A stretch of 34,320 nucleotides of DNA from UMGS1279 sp045536815 (GCA_045536815.1 JAZSOH010000022.1:1-34320), one strand, 5' to 3'; numbered from the stretch's first letter, positions 7,612-15,722 are shown. Translations and numbers: made by a program. The notes: a model not told the origin generated them from the sequence alone.

Positions 7612-9399
7612 GTGTTAGATACAATGAACGGTCTGAGTCGTACCCACTACTGCGGTACCCTTAAAACCGATGATATAGGCAAAGAGGTTACTGTTTGCGG
7701 TTGGACAGGCCGCCAACGTGATTTAGGTCAGCTTATTTTTATAGACCTTCGTGACCGTACGGGAATTATACAACTTGCCTTTGACGATTCAACCGACAGA
7801 GCTATTTTTGATAAAGCTTTTAAGGTTAGAAGCGAGTTTGTTTTAATGGCAAAAGGTGTGGTTAGAAAACGCTCTTCGATTAATACCGAAATTCCTACGG
7901 GCGAAATCGAAATTGAGGTTAGTGACCTTCGAGTTTTAGGCAAGGCTGAAACATCGCCTTTTGAGATTTTAGACGACACATCGGCAAAGGAAGAGCTTCG
8001 CCTTAAATACCGATATCTTGACCTTCGCCGCCCCAGTTTGCAAAATAACATTATGTTAAGGCACAAAGTGGCTAAGGCTACCCGCGACTTTTTCGATAGC
8101 GAGGGCTTTATTGAAATTGAAACACCAACCCTTATTAAATCTACCCCCGAGGGTGCAAGGGACTATTTAGTTCCTTCAAGAATTCATAAGGGTAGCTTCT
8201 ATGCGCTTCCGCAGTCGCCACAAATGTATAAGCAGCTTTTAATGCTTTCGGGGTTTGACCGCTATATGCAGCTCGCAAGGTGCTATCGCGATGAGGACCT
8301 TCGCGCCGACCGTCAACCCGAGTTTACTCAAATTGACCTTGAAATGTCCTTTGTGGATATGGAAGATGTTTTGGCGCTTGGCGAAAGCTATGTTAAATAT
8401 CTTTTCAAAACAGTTTTAGATGTTGATATTAAAACACCTATTAAAAGGCTAACATATACCGAAGCTTTAAATCGCTTTGGTTCGGACAAGCCTGATACCC
8501 GTTTTGGTATGGAAATAACCGATATTTCTGATATAGTAGAGAATTCAGGCTTTTCTGTTTTTGCCGACACAGTTAAAAGCGGCGGCACAGTAAGGGGTAT
8601 TACCGCAAAGGGCGGCGCAAAAACTCTTACAAGAAAAGAAATTGATAAGCTTACCGAAGCTGCTAAGGGTATCGGCGCAAAGGGTCTTGCTTTTATCCGC
8701 TTCCCCGAAGATGCCGAGGCACCTACCTGCGCTTTCAGTAAATTCTTAAGCGAGGAAGAGTTTAAAGCAGTTTGTGAAAAGCTTGATGTTCAAAAGGGTG
8801 ACGTAGCTTTGATAGTTGCCGACCGTAAGAGTGCGGCGCTTAGCATTTTAGGCGCAATTCGTCTTCAGGTTGCCGAAAAGCTACAAATTGTACCCGACAC
8901 CTTCGAGTTTTTATGGATTACCGAATTCCCCTTCTTTGAGTATAATGAGGAAACAGGAAATTATGATGCTATGCACCATCCGTTCACTTCGCCACTTGAG
9001 GAGTGTATACCTTATCTTGAAACCGAGCCTGAAAAGGTTTTCGCAAAGGCTTATGACCTTGTTTTGAATGGTGTTGAGCTTTCTTCCGGCTCTATTCGTA
9101 TTACCGACCCCACTTTACAAAAGAAAATGTTTGCAGCCCTTGGCCTTTCGGATGAGCAGGCGCAAGAAAAATTCGGCTTTTTAACCGACGCTTTCCGCTA
9201 TGGTGCACCGCCACACGGTGGTATGGGAATTGGATTTGACAGACTTGTTATGCTTATGGCAAAAAGCGAAAGCATACGCGAGGTTATCGCTTTTCCGAAG
9301 GTGGCAAACGCTAGCGAGCTTATGAGCGGCGCTCCCGCAAATGTTGACAAAGCGCAGCTTGATGATTTACAAATTGCAGTCATAAAAAGCGAAGAATAA
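7612..9399 (+). CDS. aspS: Aspartyl-tRNA synthetase
   Basis: A class IIb aminoacyl-tRNA synthetase of about 595 residues, charging tRNA-Asp in the cytoplasm. An N-terminal OB-fold anticodon-binding domain (GWTGRQRDLGQLIFIDLRDR) is followed by the catalytic core, with a STPEGARDYLVPSR segment, motif 2 around FDRYMQLARCYRDEDLR, the bacterial GAD insertion in the middle, and motif 3 in GMGIGFDRLVMLM. Length and GAD domain mark the bacterial type. The start is uncertain: GTG 7612 lies 11 nt after AAAAGG and is preferred; GTG 7603 is too close to that site, and ATG 7624 best matches the usual protein N-terminus but has no SD of its own. The aconitase gene follows 24 bp later. Confidence 0.97.
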   Translation: MLDTMNGLSRTHYCGTLKTDDIGKEVTVCGWTGRQRDLGQLIFIDLRDRTGIIQLAFDDSTDRAIFDKAFKVRSEFVLMAKGVVRKRSSINTEIPTGEIEIEVSDLRVLGKAETSPFEILDDTSAKEELRLKYRYLDLRRPSLQNNIMLRHKVAKATRDFFDSEGFIEIETPTLIKSTPEGARDYLVPSRIHKGSFYALPQSPQMYKQLLMLSGFDRYMQLARCYRDEDLRADRQPEFTQIDLEMSFVDMEDVLALGESYVKYLFKTVLDVDIKTPIKRLTYTEALNRFGSDKPDTRFGMEITDISDIVENSGFSVFADTVKSGGTVRGITAKGGAKTLTRKEIDKLTEAAKGIGAKGLAFIRFPEDAEAPTCAFSKFLSEEEFKAVCEKLDVQKGDVALIVADRKSAALSILGAIRLQVAEKLQIVPDTFEFLWITEFPFFEYNEETGNYDAMHHPFTSPLEECIPYLETEPEKVFAKAYDLVLNGVELSSGSIRITDPTLQKKMFAALGLSDEQAQEKFGFLTDAFRYGAPPHGGMGIGFDRLVMLMAKSESIREVIAFPKVANASELMSGAPANVDKAQLDDLQIAVIKSEE

Positions 9400-9423
9400 A
9401 GGCAAAAGTTTAGGAGATATAAA

Positions 9424-11361
9424 ATGGGACTTACAATAGCACAAAAGATTTTATCCGCTCACCTTGTTGATGGTGAAATGAAGGTTGGGCAGGATATTGG
9501 TATTAAAATTGACCAAACCTTAACACAAGACGCTACCGGCACAATGGCGTATTTAGAGTTTGAGGCAATGGGTGTTTCGAGGGTTAAAACCGAGCGCTCT
9601 GTTGCCTACATAGACCATAATACCCTTCAAACAGGCTTTGAGAATGCCGATGACCACCGCTTTATTCAGTCTATCTGTAAAAAGCACGGTATCTATTATT
9701 CTCATCCCGGCAACGGTATTTGCCATCAAATTCATTTAGAGCGTTTTTCAAAGCCCGGTAAGACACTTATCGGCTCTGACTCTCATACCCCCACTTGCGG
9801 CGGTATGGGTATGCTTGCTATGGGTGCAGGCGGTATGGACGTTGCTGTTGCTATGGGTGGCGGCGCATATTATATTTCAACCCCTAAAATGTTAAGGGTT
9901 AATCTTTTAGGTAAGCTTCGTCCCTTTGTTTCGGCTAAGGATGTTATCTTAGAGGTACTTAGAATTTTGTCGGTTAAGGGCGGCGTTGGATATATTGTTG
10001 AATATGCAGGCGAGGGTGTTAAAACCCTTTCGGTTCCCGAACGCGCAACAATTACAAATATGGGTGCTGAGCTTGGCGCTTCTACCTCGATTTTCCCGTC
10101 TGACGAAATTACAAGACAGTTTTTAAAAGCTCAGGGCAGAGAAGAAGATTTTACTCCGCTTGAGAGCGACCCCGATGCAGTTTATGATAAAGAAATTACG
10201 GTTGATTTAAGCGCTCTAGAGCCACTTGCCGCTATGCCTCATTCCCCCGATAACGTTAAAAAGGTTAGTGAAATCGGCGAGATTAAGGTTGACCAGGTGC
10301 TTATCGGAAGCTGCACAAACTCTTCTCTTTTGGATATGCTTAAGGTTGCCGAAATTTTTGACGGCAAAACAGTTAATCCTAACGTTAGCGTTGGTATAGC
10401 TCCCGGCTCAAAGCAGGTTCTTTATATGCTATCACAGTGCGGCGCTTTGGCTAAGCTAATTGCCGCAGGTGCCAGAATTTTAGAGTGTGCTTGCGGTCCT
10501 TGTATTGGTATGGGTCAGGCCCCGAATTCTGCGGGTGTTTCGCTTAGAACCTTTAACCGAAATTTTGAAGGCCGTTCAGGTACTGCCGATGCGGGCGTTT
10601 ACCTTGTAAGCCCCGAAACTGCGGCTGCTGCGGCTCTCACAGGCGTTTTAACAAACCCTATGGAGCTTAATGCTAATATTACAGATATTAAGCTTCCCGA
10701 AAGTTTTGTTATCAACGATAATTCTATTGACGCACCTGCTTCTATAGAAGAGGCAAAGGATGTCGAGATTCTTCGCGGTCCCAATATTAAGCCCTTCCCC
10801 AAAACCGAAGCACTTGCCGACAGTATTTCGGCAAAGGCTATACTTAAGGTGGGCGACAATATTACAACCGACCACATTATGCCTGCCGGCGCAAAAATTT
10901 TGCCACTTCGTTCAAATATACCTATGATTTCCAACTACTGCTTTACAAGGTGCGATGAAAACTTCCCCGAGAACTGCAGAAAAGAGGGCAAAGGTATCAT
11001 TATTGGTGGCGAAAACTATGGTCAGGGCTCGTCGAGAGAGCATGCCGCTTTGGCACCGCTTCATCTTGGAATTAAGGCTGTTATAACAAAAAGCTTTGCG
11101 CGAATTCACGTTGCAAACCTTGTAAATGCGGGTATTGTTCCGCTCACCTTTGATAACGCTGATGATTATGATACTATCGACCGTTTCGACGAGCTAGAGC
11201 TTCCAAATATTAGGGAAGAAATTAGTAGCGGAAGTAAGGTTACTCTTATAAATAAAACAAAGGGAAAAACCTATACTCTTTCTGCGGCTGTTTCAAAACG
11301 TTCTGCCGATATACTTCTTAGCGGCGGACTTCTACGCTATACTAAAGAAAATTCCAAGTAG
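9424..11361 (+). CDS. acnA: Aconitate hydratase (compact monomeric type)
   Basis: A 645-residue [4Fe-4S] enzyme isomerising citrate and isocitrate through cis-aconitate. The three cluster-ligating cysteines are C297 (IGSCTNSS) and C357/C360 (ECACGPCIGMG). The N-terminal domains include the active-site stretch SDSHTPTCGGMGML, and the swivel domain is at the C-terminus with GQGSSREHAALAP. At about 645 aa it belongs to the shorter type common in Clostridia, not the ~890-aa AcnA or AcnB of enteric bacteria. It lies 12 bp before isocitrate dehydrogenase and has an AGGAG site 7 nt before the ATG. The gene symbol is given for function, not strict orthology. Confidence 0.95.
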   Translation: MGLTIAQKILSAHLVDGEMKVGQDIGIKIDQTLTQDATGTMAYLEFEAMGVSRVKTERSVAYIDHNTLQTGFENADDHRFIQSICKKHGIYYSHPGNGICHQIHLERFSKPGKTLIGSDSHTPTCGGMGMLAMGAGGMDVAVAMGGGAYYISTPKMLRVNLLGKLRPFVSAKDVILEVLRILSVKGGVGYIVEYAGEGVKTLSVPERATITNMGAELGASTSIFPSDEITRQFLKAQGREEDFTPLESDPDAVYDKEITVDLSALEPLAAMPHSPDNVKKVSEIGEIKVDQVLIGSCTNSSLLDMLKVAEIFDGKTVNPNVSVGIAPGSKQVLYMLSQCGALAKLIAAGARILECACGPCIGMGQAPNSAGVSLRTFNRNFEGRSGTADAGVYLVSPETAAAAALTGVLTNPMELNANITDIKLPESFVINDNSIDAPASIEEAKDVEILRGPNIKPFPKTEALADSISAKAILKVGDNITTDHIMPAGAKILPLRSNIPMISNYCFTRCDENFPENCRKEGKGIIIGGENYGQGSSREHAALAPLHLGIKAVITKSFARIHVANLVNAGIVPLTFDNADDYDTIDRFDELELPNIREEISSGSKVTLINKTKGKTYTLSAAVSKRSADILLSGGLLRYTKENSK

Positions 11362-11373
11362 GAGGAAGATATA

Positions 11374-12588
11374 ATGAGCGAAAAAATTAAAATGCTAACC
11401 CCCCTTGTCGAGATGGACGGGGACGAAATGACCAGAATTATCTGGAAAATGATTAAAGAGATTTTGCTCGAACCCTTTGTTGAGCTTAATACAGAATATT
11501 ACGATTTGGGTCTAGAGCACCGTAACGAAACAAATGACCAGGTTACCTTCGATTCTGCGAAAGCGACCTTAAAATACGGTGTTGCGGTTAAATGCGCCAC
11601 AATCACACCCAATGCGGCTCGAATGACAGAATATAATTTAAAGGAAATGTGGAAATCTCCTAACGGCACTATACGTGCAATTTTAGACGGAACAGTTTTC
11701 CGTACTCCTATTATCGTTAAGGGTATCACACCCTTTATTCCTACCTGGACAAAGCCTATTACTATTGCACGTCATGCCTACGGAGATGTTTATAAAAATA
11801 CTGAAATGCAGGTTAAAGAAGGCTCTAAGTGTGAGCTTGTTTGCACCGATAAAGACGGTAATGAGACAAGACAGCTTATTCACGATTTTGACGGAACAAA
11901 CGGCATTATTCAAGGCCTTCACAATACCGACAAATCTATTGAAAGCTTTGCAAGAAGCTGTTTTAACTATGCACTCGATTTAAATCAGGACCTTTGGTTT
12001 GCAACAAAGGATACTATCTCTAAAAAGTACGACCATCGCTTTAAGGATATTTTTGCCGAGATTTATGAGGCAGAATATAAAGAGAAATTTGAGAAAAAGG
12101 GCATTGAATATTTTTATACCCTTATTGATGACGCAGTTGCCCGTGTTGTACGTTCAAACGGCGGATATATTTGGGCTTGTAAAAACTACGACGGCGACGT
12201 TATGTCGGATATGGTTGCGACAGCTTACGGTAGCCTTGCAATGATGACCTCTGTTTTGGTATCTCCTGAAGGAGTTTACGAGTATGAGGCGGCTCACGGC
12301 ACAGTTCAGCGCCACTATTATAAACATCTTAAGGGTGAAAAAACCTCAACAAACAGCGTTGCAACCCTTTTCGCTTGGACAGGTGCGCTTAGAAAACGCG
12401 GCGAGTTAGATAAAACCCCCGACCTTTGTGAATTTGCCGACAAACTTGAAAAGGCAACAATAGAAACTATTGAACAGGGTGTAATGACGGGCGATTTAGC
12501 CGCGCTTTCAACCCTTGAGAATAAACAAACAGTTGATACCGAAACCTTCCTTAGAGAAATCCGCAAACGCCTGGAAAAACTCATTTAA
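11374..12588 (+). CDS. icd: Isocitrate dehydrogenase (NADP-dependent, eukaryotic-like type)
   Basis: A 404-residue enzyme oxidatively decarboxylating isocitrate to 2-oxoglutarate, feeding glutamate synthesis. The N-terminus PLVEMDGDEMTRIIW, the segments ATITPNAARMTEYNLK and RTPIIVKGITPFIPTWTKPI, and the C-terminal YEAAHGTVQRHYY are those of the homodimeric NADP-IDH group shared with eukaryotes, not the E. coli Icd group. It is preceded by AGGAGG overlapping the aconitase stop and followed by rex 13 bp downstream. No citrate synthase gene is present in the window; it would have to lie elsewhere. Confidence 0.96.
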   Translation: MSEKIKMLTPLVEMDGDEMTRIIWKMIKEILLEPFVELNTEYYDLGLEHRNETNDQVTFDSAKATLKYGVAVKCATITPNAARMTEYNLKEMWKSPNGTIRAILDGTVFRTPIIVKGITPFIPTWTKPITIARHAYGDVYKNTEMQVKEGSKCELVCTDKDGNETRQLIHDFDGTNGIIQGLHNTDKSIESFARSCFNYALDLNQDLWFATKDTISKKYDHRFKDIFAEIYEAEYKEKFEKKGIEYFYTLIDDAVARVVRSNGGYIWACKNYDGDVMSDMVATAYGSLAMMTSVLVSPEGVYEYEAAHGTVQRHYYKHLKGEKTSTNSVATLFAWTGALRKRGELDKTPDLCEFADKLEKATIETIEQGVMTGDLAALSTLENKQTVDTETFLREIRKRLEKLI

Positions 12589-12601
12589 AGGAGAAACGTT
12601 T

Positions 12602-13234
12602 ATGAACGCTTCAAGTGGTATTTCAGAACTCGTTATAAGCCGACTCCCAAGGTATTATCGCTTTTTGGGGGAACTTATGGGCGAGGGAGTAACCCGTACA
12701 TCTTCAAGAGAGCTTTCTGAAAGAATGGGCATTACGGCAAGTCAAATTAGGCAAGACTTAAACTGTTTCGGCGGCTTTGGGCAACAGGGATATGGTTATA
12801 ATATCGAACAGCTTCACGCAGAAATAGGTAAAATTTTAGGGTTTGATACCCATAAAAAAGCCATTTTAATAGGCGCGGGCAATCTTGGTCGCGCTATAGC
12901 GACCCATATGTCCTTTGAAAGCAAGGGCTTTAGGCTTATCGGCATTTTCGATAAGAAGGAAGCTCTTAAGGGTCAAATAATTAAGGGAATTCCTGTAAGG
13001 CATATCGACGATTTGGACGACTTTTGCCGCGAAAATCTGCCTGTTTGCGCTGTGCTCTGTATACCAAAAGGCGAGGCAGATGAAATTTGCTCAACCCTTA
13101 TTAAAAGGGGAATAAGAGGCTTTTGGAATTTTTCACACTGCGATTTAAAAGTTTCTCACCCCGACGCCAAGGTTGAAAATGTCCATCTGGGCGATAGCCT
13201 TGCAAAGCTTTCGTATAATATTAAAAACAGTTAA
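12602..13234 (+). CDS. rex: Redox-sensing transcriptional repressor Rex
   Basis: A 210-residue regulator that binds DNA when NAD+ dominates and leaves it when NADH accumulates, de-repressing fermentation genes in anaerobes. A winged-helix domain (about 1-80: VISRLPRYYRFLGEL, TSSRELSERMGITASQIRQD) is followed by a Rossmann NAD(H)-binding domain starting with IGAGNLGRAIATH. A longer in-frame reading to 12515 overlaps icd, but AAAGGAG about 8 nt before the ATG at 12602 and the family N-terminus fix the start. Adjacency to aconitase and isocitrate dehydrogenase suggests redox control of this carbon branch, but no clear Rex box was recognised within the window. Confidence 0.96.
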   Translation: MNASSGISELVISRLPRYYRFLGELMGEGVTRTSSRELSERMGITASQIRQDLNCFGGFGQQGYGYNIEQLHAEIGKILGFDTHKKAILIGAGNLGRAIATHMSFESKGFRLIGIFDKKEALKGQIIKGIPVRHIDDLDDFCRENLPVCAVLCIPKGEADEICSTLIKRGIRGFWNFSHCDLKVSHPDAKVENVHLGDSLAKLSYNIKNS

Positions 13235-13242
13235 ATTTATAA

Positions 13243-13271
13243 TTGACAAAATAGTGTATTTGGGTTAATAT
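13243..13271 (+). promoter_or_regulatory. Promoter of tRNA-Arg
   Basis: A perfect -35 TTGACA (13243-13248) and TAATAT (13266-13271) with 17-nt spacing, about 50 nt before the mature tRNA. The leader holds a small CCCC/GGGG hairpin (about 13297-13314), which may mark 5' processing. Confidence 0.75.
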
Positions 13272-13319
13272 ATAATAGCTGTAAAAATTAAAAACGCCCC
13301 AAGTAATATTGGGGTATAT

Positions 13320-13394
13320 GCCTCCTTAGTTAAATGGATATAATAAACCCCTCCTAAGGGTTAGTTGTGAGTTCGATTCTCGCAGGGGGTGCCA
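13320..13394 (+). tRNA. tRNA-Arg (CCT)
   Basis: A 75-nt cloverleaf: acceptor GCCTCCT pairs with AGGGGGT (two G-U pairs); anticodon stem AACCC/GGGTT encloses loop CTCCTAA, giving anticodon CCT (reads AGG). The T-arm is TGAGTTCGATTCTCG. CCA is encoded. tRNA 3' ends are common integration sites, and an accessory stretch follows directly. Confidence 0.95.
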
Positions 13395-13430
13395 AAAACC
13401 AGCCTTCGCATTTTGTGGAGGTTGGTTTTT
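13394..13430 (+). terminator. Intrinsic terminator of tRNA-Arg
   Basis: AAAAACCAGCC (13394-13404) pairs with GGTTGGTTTTT (13420-13430), 11 bp including one G-U pair, and ends in a T-run. It starts at the last base of the tRNA CCA. Confidence 0.8.
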
Positions 13431-13748
13431 CATTTTTTTCAAGAGAATCGAAAAGGGCAATTGGGAAGCAATAAAAACAGTCCGGTGGACTGTTTTGGTG
13501 CCCGGGTGCGTGCCACAAGCGGAGCGCCAGTTGGCGGCACTTTTACTTTTTATTTCTCACTCATTCGATTGGGTGAGTTTTTTGCTTTTATGGTAGCAAA
13601 ACAGAATCAAACTTTCACCATATCCCGATTAGCAAGAAATTAGCAGAAAATGGCCGTTTTGCTAATCGCTTGCTAATCGGATTTTTCGCAAAAATCTGCT
13701 AATTTGCGCAGGCGTATGTTCCATCCATAGACTTTTTCTCATTTTTTA
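13431..13748. other. Non-coding stretch behind tRNA-Arg with stacked hairpins
   Basis: No gene is supported here. The stretch holds a perfect 10-bp hairpin AAAACAGTCC/GGACTGTTTT (13474-13496, loop GGT), a branched GTGCC...GGCAC structure with an inner CGCC/GGCG stem (13510-13540), and an ACTCA/TGAGT hairpin followed by a T-run (about 13558-13585). GAGAATCGAA at 13443-13452 is an inverted copy of TTCGATTCTC in the tRNA T-arm (13372-13381). Composition is locally higher in G+C, then falls sharply. It looks like the worn end of an inserted element. Confidence 0.5.
13627..13678. repeat. Inverted and tandem GCTAATC iterons (left flank of the TPR unit)
   Basis: Two copies of GATTAGCAA-like sequence in inverted orientation (13627-13635, 13638-13646) face two direct copies of TTGCTAATC (13659-13667, 13670-13678). 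Both pairs are spaced 11 bp apart, about one helical turn, so a protein could bind both on one face. The 22 bp at 13657-13678 recur at 15481-15502 with a single difference. Confidence 0.75.
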
Positions 13749-13777
13749 TTGAATTAAAGCAAAAAATGTGGTAAACT
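13749..13777 (+). promoter_or_regulatory. Predicted promoter of the structured RNA
   Basis: TTGAAT (13749-13754) and TAAACT (13772-13777) lie 17 nt apart. The expected start of transcription, 7-8 nt further on, falls at 13784-13785, exactly the first base of the long hairpin. The -10 is only 4/6 to consensus. A TGTGGTAAA motif (13767-13775) overlaps it. Confidence 0.5.
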
Positions 13778-13784
13778 AATAATT

Positions 13785-13991
13785 GCCAAACCAATTGAAT
13801 ATAAAATTATGGGCAATTTCTCTTTTTATGGGGATATCTATACCATTTTTGTGCATAATCATATTGCGAATTTGATAAAAATGCAAATTCCGTCAATGTG
13901 ATTGTGCTTATTGCCCTTTATATTGAATTGGTTTGGCGACTATCGGGGTTTGCGTTTTTTGTGCGGTTACTTCGGTAGCCGCACTTTTTAT
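13785..13991 (+). ncRNA. Predicted long-hairpin RNA upstream of the TPR gene (unknown family)
   Basis: The outer arms 13785-13805 and 13917-13937 are complementary at 20 of 21 positions. The helix continues with GGGCAAT/ATTGCCC (13811-13817, 13910-13916) after a 5-nt bulge. After an asymmetric internal loop, an apical stem pairs 13853-13866 with 13894-13907 (14 bp, two G-U) and 13869-13874 with 13884-13889 (6 bp), capped by a 9-nt loop. A separate 3' hairpin acts as terminator, giving a transcript of about 205 nt. It matches no riboswitch, 6S, tmRNA or SRP pattern I recognise. It could be a free RNA acting with the TPR protein, a long attenuating leader, or a DNA hairpin recognised as single strand. 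A promoter placed at its first base and a terminator before the gene favour a discrete RNA. Confidence 0.5.
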
Positions 13992-13995
13992 TTTT
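13961..13995 (+). terminator. UUCG-capped intrinsic terminator between the structured RNA and the TPR gene
   Basis: A 10-bp stem, GTGCGGTTAC / GTAGCCGCAC (one G-U pair), is closed by C-TTCG-G, an exceptionally stable tetraloop, and followed by TTTTTATTTTT. It ends one base before the AGGAGG site of the TPR gene, so that gene would be reached only by read-through. Confidence 0.85.
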
Positions 13996-14008
13996 AGGAG
14001 GATGTAAA

Positions 14009-15436
14009 GTGACCACAAATGAACAACTGAACCAATTGCAAGAACGCCTGGATATTTATTTGGAAACCGGCAATGAAACAGTATTAAGAGAAGCTATTAA
14101 TCTTAGTTATCGTTTATTTCAAGAAGATAATGATGACGCCGGCTATTTGTTAGCTAAATGTTATACCGTTGCCGCATTGGATTCTCTTGAGTTTGGTAGT
14201 ATAGAGCAGGCTATAGCCGTTTACAAAAAACTAATTAATAATCGTTACGAAAATAATTATATTTTTATTCGTTTAGGACAGTTATATGAACACATAGATA
14301 AACTTGAAGATGCTTATGACTGCTATAGACAATATAATAAATTAGAACCAAAAGATGAAGAAGGCTATTTTTATCTCGCAAAATGCTATAGATACGGAAG
14401 AGGAGTCGAACCCAACTTAGAAATATCGAAAACTTTATTTAATACTATAGAAAGTACTGAATTTGCAAATAATGATGAGTTTTTCGCACACGAGTATGGT
14501 CAATTATTAGAAGAACTTGGACTTTACAAAGACGCTCACAAATGGTTTGAGACGGCATTTTCATTAACTGATAATGCTTCGGCAAAAGCATACTATGCGC
14601 AAGAAATCATATCATTACATCTTAAGCACAATCCTTTTGGATGTTCTTCTGCTTCTTCGATTATACAATTAGTGCAAAGTTACATCGATACAATAGAAGA
14701 AATCGACCGAAACAGTCAAGATTTGTCGAATTATTCAGATATTCATGAAACATACCTTATAGTCAAAAATGAAATCAATATTTTTCTTGCAAAAAATGAA
14801 AAAGCGCAAGCAATCAAAAATACTAGTAATAACAAAATCGTCGAACAATTGACTAGTGCAAGAAATGCCATATATAACAAGAATTACTCTGTTGCGATAC
14901 AACTTTATAGAAGTATTATTTCAGTCGAACCACAAAATGCAGAAGCAATAATATTATGTGGATTGTTAGAAAACGACGAAAGCACTATTGACAACTATTC
15001 GCAAAAGTTAAGCAATATCAAAAGGGTTATAGCGGAAAATAATATAAGATCGTTAAAGAATTTTTCGTCTATATCGGACACAAAAATGATTTGTAAAATG
15101 ATCGCACTTACAACAATTAATTGTGTCAGCGCAATACATACGGTTTTGACCGATACATTTGATATGCTAGTCGCAACACGTTCTACTTTCCAAAGGCTTT
15201 CGCCGGTGGGATTCTCAAATAATATCTACAACCCCACTCTTTATGAACTTGGTCAGTTGCTATATGATCTCGGTGACACATTTGAAAGAACATTTGGCAA
15301 TAACGCACACGAAGCCTCTGCAGATTTATGGAAGATGGGAAATGCATACATGAACGCGTATATGGATTCCCAAGGCTTTTTCAAGAAAATGGAAATCAAA
15401 GGAAAGATTCGAGAGTACACCTCTAAAATAAAGTGA
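14009..15436 (+). CDS. TPR-repeat protein of unknown function
   Basis: A 475-residue, almost all-helical, soluble protein with no signal peptide or membrane segment. TPR-like helix pairs cover about residues 15-185 (for example YIFIRLGQLYEHIDKLEDAY, then YFYLAKCYRYGRGVEPN, a Sel1-like turn, and ELGLYKDAHKWFETAF). A further TPR lies at about 280-320 (ARNAIYNKNYSVAIQLYRSI), and a helical C-terminus follows. No catalytic motif is visible. It starts at GTG 14009, 7 nt after AGGAGG. Codons are strongly A/T-ending (many AAT, ATA, TTA), unlike aspS or acn, suggesting acquisition. It follows a predicted structured RNA and terminator within a repeat-bounded unit behind tRNA-Arg, so an accessory role such as defence is possible but not shown. 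Confidence 0.8.
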   Translation: MTTNEQLNQLQERLDIYLETGNETVLREAINLSYRLFQEDNDDAGYLLAKCYTVAALDSLEFGSIEQAIAVYKKLINNRYENNYIFIRLGQLYEHIDKLEDAYDCYRQYNKLEPKDEEGYFYLAKCYRYGRGVEPNLEISKTLFNTIESTEFANNDEFFAHEYGQLLEELGLYKDAHKWFETAFSLTDNASAKAYYAQEIISLHLKHNPFGCSSASSIIQLVQSYIDTIEEIDRNSQDLSNYSDIHETYLIVKNEINIFLAKNEKAQAIKNTSNNKIVEQLTSARNAIYNKNYSVAIQLYRSIISVEPQNAEAIILCGLLENDESTIDNYSQKLSNIKRVIAENNIRSLKNFSSISDTKMICKMIALTTINCVSAIHTVLTDTFDMLVATRSTFQRLSPVGFSNNIYNPTLYELGQLLYDLGDTFERTFGNNAHEASADLWKMGNAYMNAYMDSQGFFKKMEIKGKIREYTSKIK

Positions 15437-15480
15437 ACAGTAGTTACTCCAAAACAATTACCTTTACCCCAAAAACACTA

Positions 15481-15502
15481 TTTTGCTAATCTCTTGCTAA
15501 TC
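15481..15502. repeat. Right copy of the 22-bp direct repeat flanking the TPR unit
   Basis: Identical to 13657-13678 except for one base (T for G in the middle), again two TTGCTAATC motifs 11 bp apart. Bases outside the 22 bp do not match, so the repeat is sharply bounded. Confidence 0.75.
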
Positions 15503-15565
15503 AAACGCAGTCAAACAGCATAGAATTAACGGTAACGGCATAACACAAGATAACACATTAACCTA

Positions 15566-15593
15566 AAAAATCCTCTGACAGCAGGGGATTTTT
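15566..15593 (+). terminator. Intrinsic terminator downstream of the TPR gene
   Basis: AAAAATCCTCTG (15566-15577) pairs with CAGGGGATTTTT (15582-15593), 12 bp with one G-U and a 4-nt loop. A weaker ACCTAA/TTAGGT hairpin follows at 15628-15644. The rest of 15437-15669 shows no gene. Confidence 0.8.
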
Positions 15594-15669
15594 ACTTTTT
15601 ACCTCTTACCTCTTAACCTTTCCGTCAACCTAAATATCTTAGGTGATTTTTGCTTTTTACTTTAGGGCC

Positions 15670-15703
15670 TTGACAAACTTAATACTTCGTGATATGATGT
15701 ATT
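15670..15703 (+). promoter_or_regulatory. Promoter of the PadR operon with a possible PadR operator
   Basis: A perfect -35 TTGACA (15670-15675) and TATGAT (15693-15698), 17 nt apart. An inverted repeat AATAC (15681-15685) / GTATT (15699-15703) brackets the -10 box. PadR repressors often control their own operon from such sites. The promoter is well supported; the operator is a guess. Confidence 0.7.
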
Positions 15704-15722
15704 ACGTTAAAGGAGGTATAGT

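Larger units (their letters stand above)
13627..15502. mobile_element. Candidate recombinase-less accessory unit (structured RNA + TPR gene)
   Basis: The unit is bounded by a 22-bp direct repeat with one mismatch (13657-13678 and 15481-15502) and lies directly downstream of a tRNA gene. Inside are a predicted RNA gene and one protein gene, more A+T-rich than the host operons on either side. There is no integrase, transposase or relaxase. A second copy of the tRNA 3' end was looked for to the right and not found, so this may be a cargo cassette of a decayed element rather than an intact one. The boundaries are inferred from the repeat alone. Confidence 0.4.

Noticed and set aside
12515..12601. 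Extended N-terminus for Rex
   Set aside because: It lies within icd, has no ribosome site, and the ATG at 12602 has AAAGGAG and the conserved start of the family.
13389..13643. An 84-codon open frame behind tRNA-Arg
   Set aside because: It starts inside the tRNA, runs through three hairpins, has no ribosome site and reads as unlikely protein; treated as non-coding.
13785..13991. Retron msr-msd or other reverse-transcriptase RNA
   Set aside because: The terminal inverted repeats are suggestive, but the window has no reverse transcriptase.
13320..15660. A complete tRNA-Arg-integrated island with a duplicated tRNA 3' end
   Set aside because: No second copy of the T-arm/acceptor sequence was found to the right; only an inverted 10-mer at 13443-13452, which may be chance.
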